Assembly: GCA_036502625.1 (NCBI GenBank)
Contig: DASXYG010000122.1
Location: forward strand, 62,001-126,000
Direction: 5' to 3'
Source of the DNA: DASXYG01 sp036502625
GTDB lineage: Bacteria; Actinomycetota; Actinomycetes; Streptosporangiales; Streptosporangiaceae
DNA length: 64,000 nucleotides
In this document: positions 32,728 through 41,440 of the stretch, piece by piece
Position numbering within the stretch: position 1 is the first letter of the stretch
How the letters are laid out: each line of letters begins with the position of its first letter
Notes under the pieces: generated by a model
What the model was told of the DNA's origin: nothing
The model's input: the letters and a program-made list of their open reading frames with translations, nothing else
The model's database searches: none
Made by a program: the position numbers and the translations under genes

Positions 32728-33642
32728 ATGAGCGTCCCGTCGATCTGCGTGCTCGGTAGCTGCAACATGGACCTTGTCGCGTACGTCGGCCGCTACCCGC
32801 GGCTCGGCGAGACCGTCACCGGCGACCGGTTCACCACGGTGCCCGGCGGTAAGGGCGCCAACCAGGCCATCGCGGCGGCCCGCGCGGGCGGCGCGGTCAC
32901 CATGATCGGCGCCGTGGGCCGCGACGCGTTCGGCCCGCAGATCCGCGCCACGCTCGCGGATTCCGGCGTACGCCTCGACCTGCTGCGCGAGGTCGACGGC
33001 CCCACCGGCACCGCGCACATCACCGTGGACGCCGACGGCGGCAACGCGATCGTCGTGGTGCCGTCCGCGAACGGCACCATGCGGGCGCTGACCGCCGCGG
33101 ACGAGCGGGCCATCGCCGCCGCGGACGTCCTGGTCATGCAGTTGGAACTGCCGCTGGAGATCGTCGCCGCGGGCGCCGCGGCGGCCCGGAGCGCCGGCAC
33201 CCGCGTGGCGCTCACCCCCGCGCCCGTACGCCCGCTGCCGGACACCCTGATGGCCGGCGTCGACCTGCTGCTCGCCAACGAGCACGAGGCCGCGCAGCTC
33301 GGCCTCGCCGATGGCGGCGCCGAGCCGGGAGACGCGCTGGCCGCGCTGCTGCGCCGCGTGCCGGAGGCGGTCGTGACGCTGGGCGCCGACGGCGCGCTGT
33401 ACGGCGGCCGCGACATGCCGCCCGTGCGTACGCCCGCGGCCCGGGTCGCCGCGGTCGACACGACGGCCGCCGGCGACTGCTTCGCCGGGGCGCTGGTCGT
33501 GGCGATGGCCGAGGGCCGTCCCGTACGCGACGCGCTGCGGTGGGCGACGGCCGCGTCGGGCCTGTCCGTCCAGCGGCCCGGCGCCAGCTCGTCGATGCCG
33601 GGCCGTGCGGAGATCGAGGCGTTCGCCGCCACGCTGCGCTGA
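32728..33642 (+). CDS. rbsK: PfkB-family sugar kinase, ribokinase-like
   Basis: A 304-residue kinase. The N-terminal signature GGKGANQAIAAARAG and the C-terminal catalytic motif DTTAAGDCFAGALV, with Asp as base, identify the ribokinase group; LGADGAL is the nucleotide site. Ribose is the likely substrate, though other furanose sugars are possible, and no ribose transporter is nearby. ATG 32728 lies 7 bases after CAGACT, a weak -10. Confidence 0.85.
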   Translation: MSVPSICVLGSCNMDLVAYVGRYPRLGETVTGDRFTTVPGGKGANQAIAAARAGGAVTMIGAVGRDAFGPQIRATLADSGVRLDLLREVDGPTGTAHITVDADGGNAIVVVPSANGTMRALTAADERAIAAADVLVMQLELPLEIVAAGAAAARSAGTRVALTPAPVRPLPDTLMAGVDLLLANEHEAAQLGLADGGAEPGDALAALLRRVPEAVVTLGADGALYGGRDMPPVRTPAARVAAVDTTAAGDCFAGALVVAMAEGRPVRDALRWATAASGLSVQRPGASSSMPGRAEIEAFAATLR

Positions 33643-33735
33643 GGCCCAGGGCATCAACGGCGTGGCCGGATCCGGCCAGCCGGTTGGGTCCGGGCGCCCA
33701 GGCGGCCCGCGCGCGCATCCGCCAGCCTGTGCACC

Positions 33736-34704
33736 GTGTTCAACCGAGCGGACGCCAAGCCGGATCCCGTACGGTCGGAGCCGCCTCCGGCCCGGGACCG
33801 CGGCGCCTCCATGCTGGAGTACCTCGCCTTGGGCGTCCTGTCCGCGGTCATCCTCGCCGGCCTGGTCACCGCCGGGTTATCGGACACGTTCGGCGGCGGG
33901 GTGCACAGCGTGGTCTGCCGCGTGGTGGGGGAGCCCGGCTGTGCCACGAACCCGCCGGTGGCCGGCGGCGACCGCGAGAACGGTCCGAGCCCGGCGCCGT
34001 CGCCGTCGCCGCCGAGCGACGGCCCGACACAGCCCCGGGCCACGCCCCACCCGTCGGACAACCCCTCGCCGACGCCCGATCCGGGCATCGAGGTCCGGAA
34101 GCGCACTGAGGCGGCCCTCAATGAGACGCCGACGGGCCGCGCCATCCTCGCGTGGGCGAAGGCGCACGGCGTGCGCATGGTGTACCGCAAGCAGGAAGGC
34201 GACTACTACACCGACGGGAACAACACGATCTACCTGGACTACCGCGAGTCGCCCGAGGATCTCGCCGCCACGCTCGCCCACGAGATGAACCACGCGCGGG
34301 CGCGGGACTATCCGCCGGTGGACACGATGTCCCGTGCCGAGTACATCGACAAGTCCATCCAGGAGGAGGCGCACGGCAACGTCCTGCAGGTGAAGGAGAA
34401 CCAGGCGCTGCAGCGCGTGCGCGGCCCCGGGAAGGTGCCCGACACGCTGTTCCAGTCCGAGTACGAGGCGGCGTACGACACCGCGGTGAGCAACGCCCAG
34501 GCGGCGGCGACGCGGCAGGGGCGGACCCTTTCCCCGCAGGAGCGGCAGCGGATCGGGGAGCAGGCCGGGGAGGCGCGCATGAAGAAGGCCATCGAGGACG
34601 GTGAGGTCGTGCAGTCGGACGACGGCAAGCTCTACCGTGACCATTACGGCAAGCAATGGGACGACGCGCACAAGAAGTCCTGCGTGTTGTTCGTGTGTTG
34701 GTGA
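33736..34704 (+). CDS. Prepilin-type leader fused to a zinc metallopeptidase (putative effector)
   Basis: A 322-residue protein of unusual architecture. A charged N-terminus runs to RDRG (residue 23); ASMLEY follows, with Glu at +5 after Gly23, exactly the prepilin-peptidase cleavage pattern, then a hydrophobic helix (residues ~29-47) and a pair of Cys (CRVVGEPGC). A Pro/Ser linker (about 80-118) leads to a metallopeptidase-like domain with HEMNH at 182-186 and candidate third ligands Glu210/Glu211. The C-terminus ends SCVLFVCW. Effectors with this pilin-like start occur in actinobacteria. GTG 33736 has no ribosome site; CAGCCT is 7 bases upstream. The next gene overlaps its stop. Confidence 0.75.
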   Translation: MFNRADAKPDPVRSEPPPARDRGASMLEYLALGVLSAVILAGLVTAGLSDTFGGGVHSVVCRVVGEPGCATNPPVAGGDRENGPSPAPSPSPPSDGPTQPRATPHPSDNPSPTPDPGIEVRKRTEAALNETPTGRAILAWAKAHGVRMVYRKQEGDYYTDGNNTIYLDYRESPEDLAATLAHEMNHARARDYPPVDTMSRAEYIDKSIQEEAHGNVLQVKENQALQRVRGPGKVPDTLFQSEYEAAYDTAVSNAQAAATRQGRTLSPQERQRIGEQAGEARMKKAIEDGEVVQSDDGKLYRDHYGKQWDDAHKKSCVLFVCW

Positions 34705-35390
34705 TGATGAGACTACGGACAGGGGCGGCGGCGCTGGTCGCCGCCGTGACGCTCGCCGCGTGCGGCGCGGGCCCCGGCACGGATCCGGACTCCGGCGTGC
34801 GGTCCGCCATCGTGTCCGGGCTCCGCGCCCAGGGCCACGAGGCCGAGGCGGACATCGCCGCGGGCAAGGCCGATGTCACGCCCGAGCCGGCCGCGTTCCT
34901 CGGCGGCGGCTGGCGGATCTACCGGGTCGACGGGAACGGGCCCGACGCCGTGCAGTTCAGCGTGGGCACCGGGCCGGGCGGCAAGGTCATGCTGCTCACC
35001 GGCGCGCCCGCCGCGTTCGGGCTGATGACCGACGCCGCGGGCACCCGCGTGCGCACACCCGCAGCGGCCACCGCCGTGGTCCGGGTGTTCCTGCGGGTCA
35101 CCCGCCGTACCGACGTGCTCTCCTACGCCGTCGACCGAGTCGGGCAGATCCGGTTCCGGCCCGGCCTGAGCGGCACGGACGCGGCCCACCGCGACGCGAT
35201 CGTCCGGCGCTACCGTTCCGTGATCGGCCCGCCGCGCGCCCGTACGGCCGCCGGCGGGTTCGCCGTCACCGCGTACAGCGTCCGCGACCGGGGGCTGCTG
35301 CGGCACCGCATGGACGTCGCCGTCGACGGCGCCGTCACCGACCACGCGAAGGCGCTGGTCACCGACCTTCCGGTGCCGTACACACGCTGA
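34704..35390 (+). CDS. Lipoprotein coupled to the metallopeptidase (putative immunity protein)
   Basis: A 228-residue secreted lipoprotein with lipobox LAAC (Cys20) and an alpha/beta domain of no recognised family (IYRVDGNGPDAVQFSVG, RVFLRVTRRTDVLSYAVDRVG, IVRRYRSVIG). The start ATG 34704 shares bases with the TGA of the metallopeptidase gene, so translation is coupled; ATG 34707 is an alternative. Membrane anchoring on the outer face would place it where it could bind an extracellular protease made by the same operon. That immunity or inhibitor role is inference from context only. Confidence 0.65.
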   Translation: MMRLRTGAAALVAAVTLAACGAGPGTDPDSGVRSAIVSGLRAQGHEAEADIAAGKADVTPEPAAFLGGGWRIYRVDGNGPDAVQFSVGTGPGGKVMLLTGAPAAFGLMTDAAGTRVRTPAAATAVVRVFLRVTRRTDVLSYAVDRVGQIRFRPGLSGTDAAHRDAIVRRYRSVIGPPRARTAAGGFAVTAYSVRDRGLLRHRMDVAVDGAVTDHAKALVTDLPVPYTR

Positions 35391-35466
35391 GAGTCCGCGA
35401 CGGCGCCGGGAATGTCACACCCCCCGCATACAGTTGGTCGCCTTAGGAGTCGATGGGGGAGATGAC

Positions 35467-37569
35467 GTGCGGCCGGTAACCGATCTTCAGCGCACGGTGG
35501 CGCCGTTCAAGGTGCTCACCGACATGAAGCCGTCCGGCGACCAGCCGCAGGCGATCGCCGATATCGAGAAGCGCGTGAAGGCCGGCGAGCAGAACATCGT
35601 GCTCCTCGGCGCCACCGGCACCGGCAAGACGGCCACGGTCGCGTGGCTGTCCGAGCGGCTCGACCGCCCGGTGCTGGTCATGCAGCCGAACAAGACGCTC
35701 GCCGCGCAGTTCGCCAACGAGCTGCGCGAGATGATGCCCGAGAACGCGGTCGAGTACTTCGTCTCGTACTACGACTACTACCAGCCCGAGGCGTACGTCC
35801 CCCAGACCGATACGTACATCGAGAAGGACTCCTCGATCAACGACGAGGTCGAGCGGCTGCGCCACTCGGCCACGAACTCCCTGCTCACCCGGCGCGACTC
35901 GATCGTGGTGTCCACCGTGTCGTGCATCTACGGCCTCGGCACTCCTCAGGAGTACGTCGACCGCATGCTCCCGCTGACGGTCGGCATGGAGATCGAGCGC
36001 GACCAGCTCCTGCGCCGCCTCGTCGAGATGCAGTACGCCCGCAACGACCTGGCCTTCACCCGGGGCACGTTCCGCGTCCGGGGCGACACGATCGAGATCA
36101 TCCCGCAGTACGAGGAGCTCGCCGTCCGCATCGAGATGTTCGGCGACGAGATCGAGCGGCTGATGACCCTCCACCCGCTCACCGGCGAGGTCGTCACGGA
36201 GGACGACCAGGTCTACGTCTTCCCCGCGTCGCACTACGTCGCCGGCCCGGAGCGCATGGAGCGCGCGATCGGCGGCATCGAGGAGGAGCTGGGCATCCGC
36301 CTCGGCGAGCTGGAGACGCAGGGCAAGCTGCTGGAGGCCCAGCGGCTGCGCATGCGCACGACGTACGACATCGAGATGATGCGCCAGGTCGGCACCTGCT
36401 CCGGCATCGAGAACTACTCGCGCCACATCGACGGCCGCGAGCAGGGCACCCCGCCGAACACGCTGCTCGACTACTTCCCCGAGGACTTCCTCCTCGTCAT
36501 CGACGAGTCGCACTACACGGTCCCCCAGATCGGCGGCATGTACGAGGGCGACATGTCCCGCAAGCGCACCCTCGTGGAACACGGCTTCCGCCTGCCGTCC
36601 GCGATGGACAACCGGCCGCTGCGCTGGGAGGAGTTCGTCGACCGCATCGGCCAGACCGTCTACCTCTCCGCCACCCCGGGGCCGTACGAACTCCAGCGCG
36701 TCGGCGGCGACGTGGTCGAGCAGGTCATCCGGCCGACCGGGCTGGTCGACCCCGAGGTGATCGTGAAGCCCACCAAGGGCCAGATCGACGACCTGATCCA
36801 CGAGATCCGCGCCCGCGCCGAGCGCGACGAACGCGTCCTGGTCACCACGCTGACGAAGAAGATGTCCGAGGACCTCACCGACTACCTCCTGGAACTCGGC
36901 ATCCGCGTCCGCTACCTGCACAGCGAGGTCGACACGCTGCGCCGCGTGGAGCTGCTCCGCGAGCTGCGCCTGGGGGAGTACGACGTGCTCGTCGGCATCA
37001 ACCTCCTCCGCGAGGGCCTCGACCTCCCCGAGGTGTCGCTCGTCGCGATCCTCGACGCCGACAAGGAGGGCTTCCTCCGGTCGGGCACGTCCCTGATCCA
37101 GACGATCGGCCGCGCCGCGCGCAACGTCTCCGGCCAGGTCCACATGTACGCGGACACGATCACCCCGTCCATGCGCAACGCGATCGACGAGACGAACCGC
37201 CGCCGCGAGAAGCAGGAGGCGTACAACGCCGAGCGCGGCATCGACCCGCAGCCGCTGCGCAAGAAGATCGCCGACATCCTCGACACCCTCGCCCGCGAGG
37301 ACGCCGACACCGAGGAGCTGATCGGGGGTTCGGGCCGCCAGCAGAGCCGCGGCAAGGCGCCGGTGCCCGGCCTGTCGTCGAAGAAGCTCCGCTCGGCCGA
37401 GCTCGGCGACAAGCCGCGCGAGGAGCTGTCGGCCATGGTCGACCAGCTCACCGAGCAGATGCACACCGCGGCCGCCGACCTCCAGTTCGAGCTCGCGGCC
37501 CGCCTCCGCGACGAGATCCACGAGCTCAAGCGCGAAATTCGCGACATGAAGGAAGCCGGCGTCAACTAG
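35467..37569 (+). CDS. uvrB: UvrABC system protein B
   Basis: A 700-residue damage-recognition helicase of nucleotide excision repair. Walker A is LLGATGTGKTAT, the DNA-inserting beta-hairpin YYDYYQPEAYVPQTDTYI, Walker B LLVIDESH, and the helicase motifs VGINLLREGLDLPEVS and TIGRAARN are intact. The C-terminal UVR domain (LQFELAARLRDEIHELKREI) binds UvrC. GTG 35467 has GGGGGAG 6 bases upstream; an upstream frame opens at 35434 but lacks homology. Confidence 0.97.
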   Translation: MRPVTDLQRTVAPFKVLTDMKPSGDQPQAIADIEKRVKAGEQNIVLLGATGTGKTATVAWLSERLDRPVLVMQPNKTLAAQFANELREMMPENAVEYFVSYYDYYQPEAYVPQTDTYIEKDSSINDEVERLRHSATNSLLTRRDSIVVSTVSCIYGLGTPQEYVDRMLPLTVGMEIERDQLLRRLVEMQYARNDLAFTRGTFRVRGDTIEIIPQYEELAVRIEMFGDEIERLMTLHPLTGEVVTEDDQVYVFPASHYVAGPERMERAIGGIEEELGIRLGELETQGKLLEAQRLRMRTTYDIEMMRQVGTCSGIENYSRHIDGREQGTPPNTLLDYFPEDFLLVIDESHYTVPQIGGMYEGDMSRKRTLVEHGFRLPSAMDNRPLRWEEFVDRIGQTVYLSATPGPYELQRVGGDVVEQVIRPTGLVDPEVIVKPTKGQIDDLIHEIRARAERDERVLVTTLTKKMSEDLTDYLLELGIRVRYLHSEVDTLRRVELLRELRLGEYDVLVGINLLREGLDLPEVSLVAILDADKEGFLRSGTSLIQTIGRAARNVSGQVHMYADTITPSMRNAIDETNRRREKQEAYNAERGIDPQPLRKKIADILDTLAREDADTEELIGGSGRQQSRGKAPVPGLSSKKLRSAELGDKPREELSAMVDQLTEQMHTAAADLQFELAARLRDEIHELKREIRDMKEAGVN

Positions 37570-37664
37570 TGTGGCCGCGCGCGATCCGCCGCGGAGATTT
37601 TCCGCGCGTGGTGAGTTGCGCGTTTTCGACCGCATCGTGCGTCTGGTCCCGATAGGAAGGGACA

Positions 37665-38456
37665 GTGAGCGATTACGGTTACCCCGGTCCGGCCGACGGG
37701 CCGGTCCGCTACGAGCGGGTCTACCGGGGGAACACGGTGATCGGCTACCTCTGGTGGGCGCCCGCGGGCCGCGGGTTCGTCCCCCGTCCCGACGCCGGCC
37801 GGGCCGGTGCCGCCGCCGACGGCGAATGGCGCCGCCGGCTGCGTGCGGCGCACACCCGAGATGACGTCATCGACGACTGGCGCCGCCACCCGGACGACAG
37901 GGCCGGCGCCCTGAACGACACCGATGAGTGGGAGGCCGCCACCTTGGCGGAACTTGTTCGCCTCGCCGCCGAACCCGAGCGGGAGGAACGGCACAGGAAG
38001 GGCAGGGGCGGCGCCCCGGCCGACGCGTGCGGCGCGGATCAGCGCGCCCCCGAGCCGTCCTTCTACGCCCGCGACACCGACGGCCCGATCAGCTACGCCC
38101 CGGCGGTCGCCGGCGACGGCACCGTCCTCGGCTACCTCTGGGCCGCCGAGGACGACGACGCGGCCGGGTTCGTGGAACGCGCCGCCGCGGGCACCGTCAA
38201 CGCCTCGAACGCCGCGAGCGCGTGGCACCAGCGCCTGCGCCGGGCCTACGACCGCGGCCTGCCACCCCTGCGCGCCCTGCGCGAGTGGATAGGCGAGGAC
38301 CCCGCCGCCGGCCACGACCCCGACGTAACAGAACCCCTCTCCACCGCCCACCCCGAGTGGCGCCTGGCCGGCGCGCTGCCCCCCTCATCAGAACGCCACG
38401 CCCCCACCCTCACCGACCTCCACCGCCTAGCCGGCGACCCCCGATCCGACCTCTGA
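37665..38456 (+). CDS. Hypothetical protein with internal duplication
   Basis: A 263-residue protein. Two halves share a repeat: GPVRYERVYRGNTVIGYLWWA at residue ~12 and GPISYAPAVAGDGTVLGYLWAA at ~140, each followed by WRRRLRAAHTR or WHQRLRRAYDR and a helix ending in DDW or REW. This shows a duplication of a ~110-residue unit, probably a small beta-plus-alpha fold. No known function; GTG 37665 has GGAAGGGAC upstream. It is free-standing after uvrB and before the TetR tail-repeat region. Confidence 0.65.
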   Translation: MSDYGYPGPADGPVRYERVYRGNTVIGYLWWAPAGRGFVPRPDAGRAGAAADGEWRRRLRAAHTRDDVIDDWRRHPDDRAGALNDTDEWEAATLAELVRLAAEPEREERHRKGRGGAPADACGADQRAPEPSFYARDTDGPISYAPAVAGDGTVLGYLWAAEDDDAAGFVERAAAGTVNASNAASAWHQRLRRAYDRGLPPLRALREWIGEDPAAGHDPDVTEPLSTAHPEWRLAGALPPSSERHAPTLTDLHRLAGDPRSDL

Positions 38457-38857
38457 CCACCCCCCGAGCCGCACACCCTGGAGGCACGGCTCACCTCGCC
38501 CCGACGTGGGGCGTCGTGGTGAGTGGCGCGGCGTGCGCCCGGGCGCGGCTCGCCCCCGTGCCAGCCAAGGACGTCGCGGTAATCAAGGAAGCGTGTGCCC
38601 GGGCGCGGCTCACTCTGGGCCGGTGAGGGCCGTCGCGGTGAGTAACGCGGCGTGCGCCCGAGCCCGGCTTACTTCACCCCGGCCAGGGGCGTCGTGGCGA
38701 ACAGTGCGGCGTGCGGCCGGGTGCGGCTTGCTCCGCTCCGGCCAGGGACGTCGTGGTGAGTAATGGGGCGTGCGGGCGGGTGCGGCTCGCCCCCCCCCAC
38801 CCCCTCCCCCTGGCCAGGGGCGTCGTGCTGGACGGTGGGGGGTGCGCTCTGGGGGGC
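38457..38857 (-). repeat. Six tandem ~59-base decayed copies of the TetR gene 3' end
   Basis: This 401-base stretch has no gene. From 38473 on it is made of units that start near 38473, 38533, 38593, 38652, 38711 and 38770 (steps of 60, 60, 59, 59, 59, then 72 to the gene end). On the minus strand they read ALLTATALTGPE-stop, ALFATTPLAGVK-stop, APLTTTPHVGAR-stop, LLTTTSLAGAE and LITATSLAGTG, clearly like the TetR end AMLTATFLTTPK-stop. Each unit adds an AGCCGCGCCCGGGCGCACGC-like spacer. Confidence 0.75.
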
Positions 38858-39469
38858 TTACTTGGGGGTGGTGAGGAAGGTTGCGGTGAGCATGGCGTCC
38901 AGGTGGGTGGCTAGGCGGTGGTTGGGCCAGGCTTGGTCGGCCAGGAGGCGGTGGATCATGTCGGGGGAGATCAGGGCCCAGAGCATGTCGCGTGCGGTCG
39001 GGACCGTCCATGGTGCGGCCAGGCGGTTCTCGGCGGCCAGGCGTTTCGCGATGCGGGTGCAGACGGAGCGCTGGTCGTCGGCGACCTGGGCCAGGTGACG
39101 TGCGGCGTCCGGGTCGGCGGATGCGTGGGCCTGGGCGGCCTGGTAGACGGCCATGACGCGGGGCTGGAAGTACGCGAGGTGCCGCGCCCACGCGCGCAGC
39201 GCCGCCCGCGCGTCGGCCGCGTCGAAGACCGGGTTCAGCGAGTCGCTCAGCCCCTCGGCGTCGCTCACGTGGTCGAACAGCGCCGTGATGAGGTCGGTGC
39301 GGGTCTCGAAGTGCAGGTAGACGGCGCGGCGGCTGACCCCGGCGCGCGCCGCCACCGCGGCCATCGTCAGCCCGCCGAAGCCGGACCGCTCCAGGATGGC
39401 CCGCGTGGCGTCGAGCAGCGCCGTGCGCGTACGGCGGCCGCGGGCATTGCCGGTCGTGGCATCGCGCAT
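38858..39469 (-). CDS. TetR-family transcriptional regulator
   Basis: A 203-residue repressor. The DNA-binding helix-turn-helix reads TMAAVAARAGVSRRAVYLHFETRTDLI (split here as TMAAVAARAGVSRR then AVYLHFETR); the C-terminal ligand domain is of a common actinobacterial TetR type (TARDMLWALISPDMIHRLLADQ). ATG 39469 has AAGGGA upstream. It is divergent from the arylamine N-acetyltransferase gene over a 17-bp inverted repeat that must be its operator. Downstream of its stop lie six decayed copies of its own 3' end. Confidence 0.9.
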   Translation of the reverse strand: MRDATTGNARGRRTRTALLDATRAILERSGFGGLTMAAVAARAGVSRRAVYLHFETRTDLITALFDHVSDAEGLSDSLNPVFDAADARAALRAWARHLAYFQPRVMAVYQAAQAHASADPDAARHLAQVADDQRSVCTRIAKRLAAENRLAAPWTVPTARDMLWALISPDMIHRLLADQAWPNHRLATHLDAMLTATFLTTPK

Positions 39470-39489
39470 CAGCGGTCCCTTGCTCAGAT

Positions 39490-39532
39490 CTTCACATCGT
39501 GTGTACCTTAGCAAAGTACACACGGTGTGAAG
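39490..39532. promoter_or_regulatory. TetR operator between the regulator and NAT genes
   Basis: CTTCACATCGTGTGTAC (39490-39506) and GTACACACGGTGTGAAG (39516-39532) are inverted repeats matching at 16 of 17 positions with a 9-base spacer. The site covers both divergent promoters, so the TetR protein probably represses itself and NAT. Confidence 0.85.
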
Positions 39533-39545
39533 GTAAGGAGCTGTG

Positions 39546-40361
39546 ATGAGCGACTGGCATCCCGAACGGCTCGACCTCGACGCGTACCTCGCCCGGGTCG
39601 GCTACACCGGGCCGCGCGAACCGACCGCCGCCGCGCTGCGCGCCCTGCACCGGGCGCACACCGAGGCCATCCCCTTCGAGAACCTCGACATCGTGCTCGG
39701 CCGGGAGATCTCCGTCGACCTCGACGACCTCCAGGACAAGATCGTCCGGCGCGGCCGCGGCGGCTACTGCCTGGAGCACGCCGCGCTGTTCGGCGCCGTG
39801 CTCGACCGCCTCGGCTTCCCGGTCGTCCGGCTGAACGCGCGGATCGCGGCGGCGGACGCGTCGAAGATCCGCCCGCGTACGCACGCCCTGCTCCGCGTCG
39901 GCACCGACGGCGGCCCCTGGATCGCCGACGTGGGCTTCGGCTTCGGCGTGCCCGAGCCCGTGCCGCTCGCCGACGGCGCGGTCAGCGAGCAGGGCCCCTG
40001 GGCGTACCGGATCGAGCGGTACGGGCCCGGCTGGCGGCTGCTCTCCCGCGAGGCCGACGGCACCTGGTCGCCGCTGCACACGTTCATCGAGGACCCGCAG
40101 CACTGGGTCGACTACTTCACCACGAACTACTTCGTCTCCACGCACGCCACGTCCCCGTTCGTCGGCCACGCGGTGGCCATGCGCACCACCGACGCGGCCC
40201 GCACCCGGCTGCGCGGCCGCGAGCTGACCACGATCGCGCCGGACGGCCGTACGGACGTGCGCGCGCTGGACGACGACTCCCTGGTCGCCGTCCTGCGCGG
40301 CACGTTCGGCATCGCGTTGCCGGACGACGATGCGAAGGCGCTGGTCACGGCCGTCCGGTGA
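39546..40361 (+). CDS. nat: Arylamine N-acetyltransferase
   Basis: A 271-residue acetyl-CoA:arylamine N-acetyltransferase. The catalytic triad is complete: Cys in RGRGGYCLEHAALF (near residue 70), His in RTHALLRVG and Asp in IADVGFGFG. The segment IPFENLDIVLGR is typical of the N-terminus. GTG 39543 precedes the chosen ATG 39546; AAGGAG is upstream. The gene shares a regulatory region with a TetR repressor, suggesting induction by aromatic amines or related xenobiotics. Its end overlaps the convergent membrane-protein gene by 17 bases. Confidence 0.93.
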   Translation: MSDWHPERLDLDAYLARVGYTGPREPTAAALRALHRAHTEAIPFENLDIVLGREISVDLDDLQDKIVRRGRGGYCLEHAALFGAVLDRLGFPVVRLNARIAAADASKIRPRTHALLRVGTDGGPWIADVGFGFGVPEPVPLADGAVSEQGPWAYRIERYGPGWRLLSREADGTWSPLHTFIEDPQHWVDYFTTNYFVSTHATSPFVGHAVAMRTTDAARTRLRGRELTTIAPDGRTDVRALDDDSLVAVLRGTFGIALPDDDAKALVTAVR

Positions 40362-41328
40362 CGGCGGCCTCCACCGGCGCGCCCGCGGACCTGATGCGCC
40401 GCGCGGCGAGCACCACCAGCGCGGCCGCGCCGATCGCGAGCACGATGTGCCCGGCCAGCTCCACGGCGGGCGAGGCGCCCATCATCGGCACCTGCCAGAA
40501 CGCGGTGATCGCGTAGACGGCGAGCGCCGCCGTGACGAGCGCGAGCCGGTGCCGGTCGTCCCAGCCGGACCCGGCGGACCAGTACACGACCGCGGCGACC
40601 ATGGCCAGGCCGACGGCCGGCACGAGCCCGGTGATCAGCCACGGGTTCCAGCCGTTCGGCAGCTCCTTGTACGCCGCCGCGGCGACCAGCGCGGTGCCGC
40701 CGACGATCCACGGGCTCGGCGCCGTACGCCCGGCCGCCGCGCGGGGCCCGCGGCCGGCGCGCAGCCCGGCGAGCACGAGCGCGACGATCACCACGACCGC
40801 GCCGGCCATCTGCTCGAACGTCGGGGTGTACGGGTACGCCGCCTCGGTGCCCATCAGGCTCCCGACGCCGCCGAAGAGGAGCAGCACCGCCGCGACGATC
40901 AGGCCGGTGCGCCCCAGCCACGGCGTCGTGCGCCGGTCCGGCACGAAGAGCTCGACCAGCGCGATGGGCGTGCTGATGCTCCAGACGACGTGCAGCGTGA
41001 TCACGCTGACCGTCCACGGCCCCGCGATGCCGAGCGCCGGGATGAACCCGGAGTCCATCAGGTGGCCGTGCGCGTAGTCGGGGTTGAACAGGGACAGCGT
41101 CGTGATGCCCTCCTCGAACACCCCGTACGCCGCGGCGAACAGCAGCATCGTCGGCCACCCGCGGCCCAGCCGCCGGGTGGTCTCACGGATCACCAGCGCA
41201 CCGCCGCCGTACAGCGGGGCGAGGATGACGAGCATGGGCAGCATCGTGATCGACAGGTTCCCGAGCAGGAACTCCGCGACGAGCGGTGCGAGCAGGAAAA
41301 GGCCGATCACCGGGGCCAGACGGCGCAT
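40345..41328 (-). CDS. Polytopic membrane protein of unknown function
   Basis: A 327-residue integral membrane protein with about nine or ten hydrophobic segments (LFLLAPLVAEFLLGNL, MLVILAPLYGGGALVI, AVVVIVALVLAGLR, LVTAALAVYAITAF). The region VIRETTRRLGRGW, AAYGVFEEGITT and NPDYAHGHLMDSGF includes conserved acidic residues in membrane-adjacent positions. No transporter or enzyme family is recognised with certainty. ATG 41328 has AGGAGT upstream; the frame is open further 5' without homology. Confidence 0.72.
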   Translation of the reverse strand: MRRLAPVIGLFLLAPLVAEFLLGNLSITMLPMLVILAPLYGGGALVIRETTRRLGRGWPTMLLFAAAYGVFEEGITTLSLFNPDYAHGHLMDSGFIPALGIAGPWTVSVITLHVVWSISTPIALVELFVPDRRTTPWLGRTGLIVAAVLLLFGGVGSLMGTEAAYPYTPTFEQMAGAVVVIVALVLAGLRAGRGPRAAAGRTAPSPWIVGGTALVAAAAYKELPNGWNPWLITGLVPAVGLAMVAAVVYWSAGSGWDDRHRLALVTAALAVYAITAFWQVPMMGASPAVELAGHIVLAIGAAALVVLAARRIRSAGAPVEAAVTGRP

Positions 41329-41440
41329 GACGCGACTCCTTCGAGTAGGGCGCCTCAAGCGTGTCCGGCCCCGGGCGGCCGGCGGCAGTGTCGTTGATCC
41401 CGGGCTCCCCGGGACAAATGTCACGGGCGGGGCCCGCCCG

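Noticed and set aside
33736..34704. A normal Flp pilin
   Set aside because: Only the leader is pilin-like; the following 230 residues form a metallopeptidase-like domain, and no tad genes are nearby.
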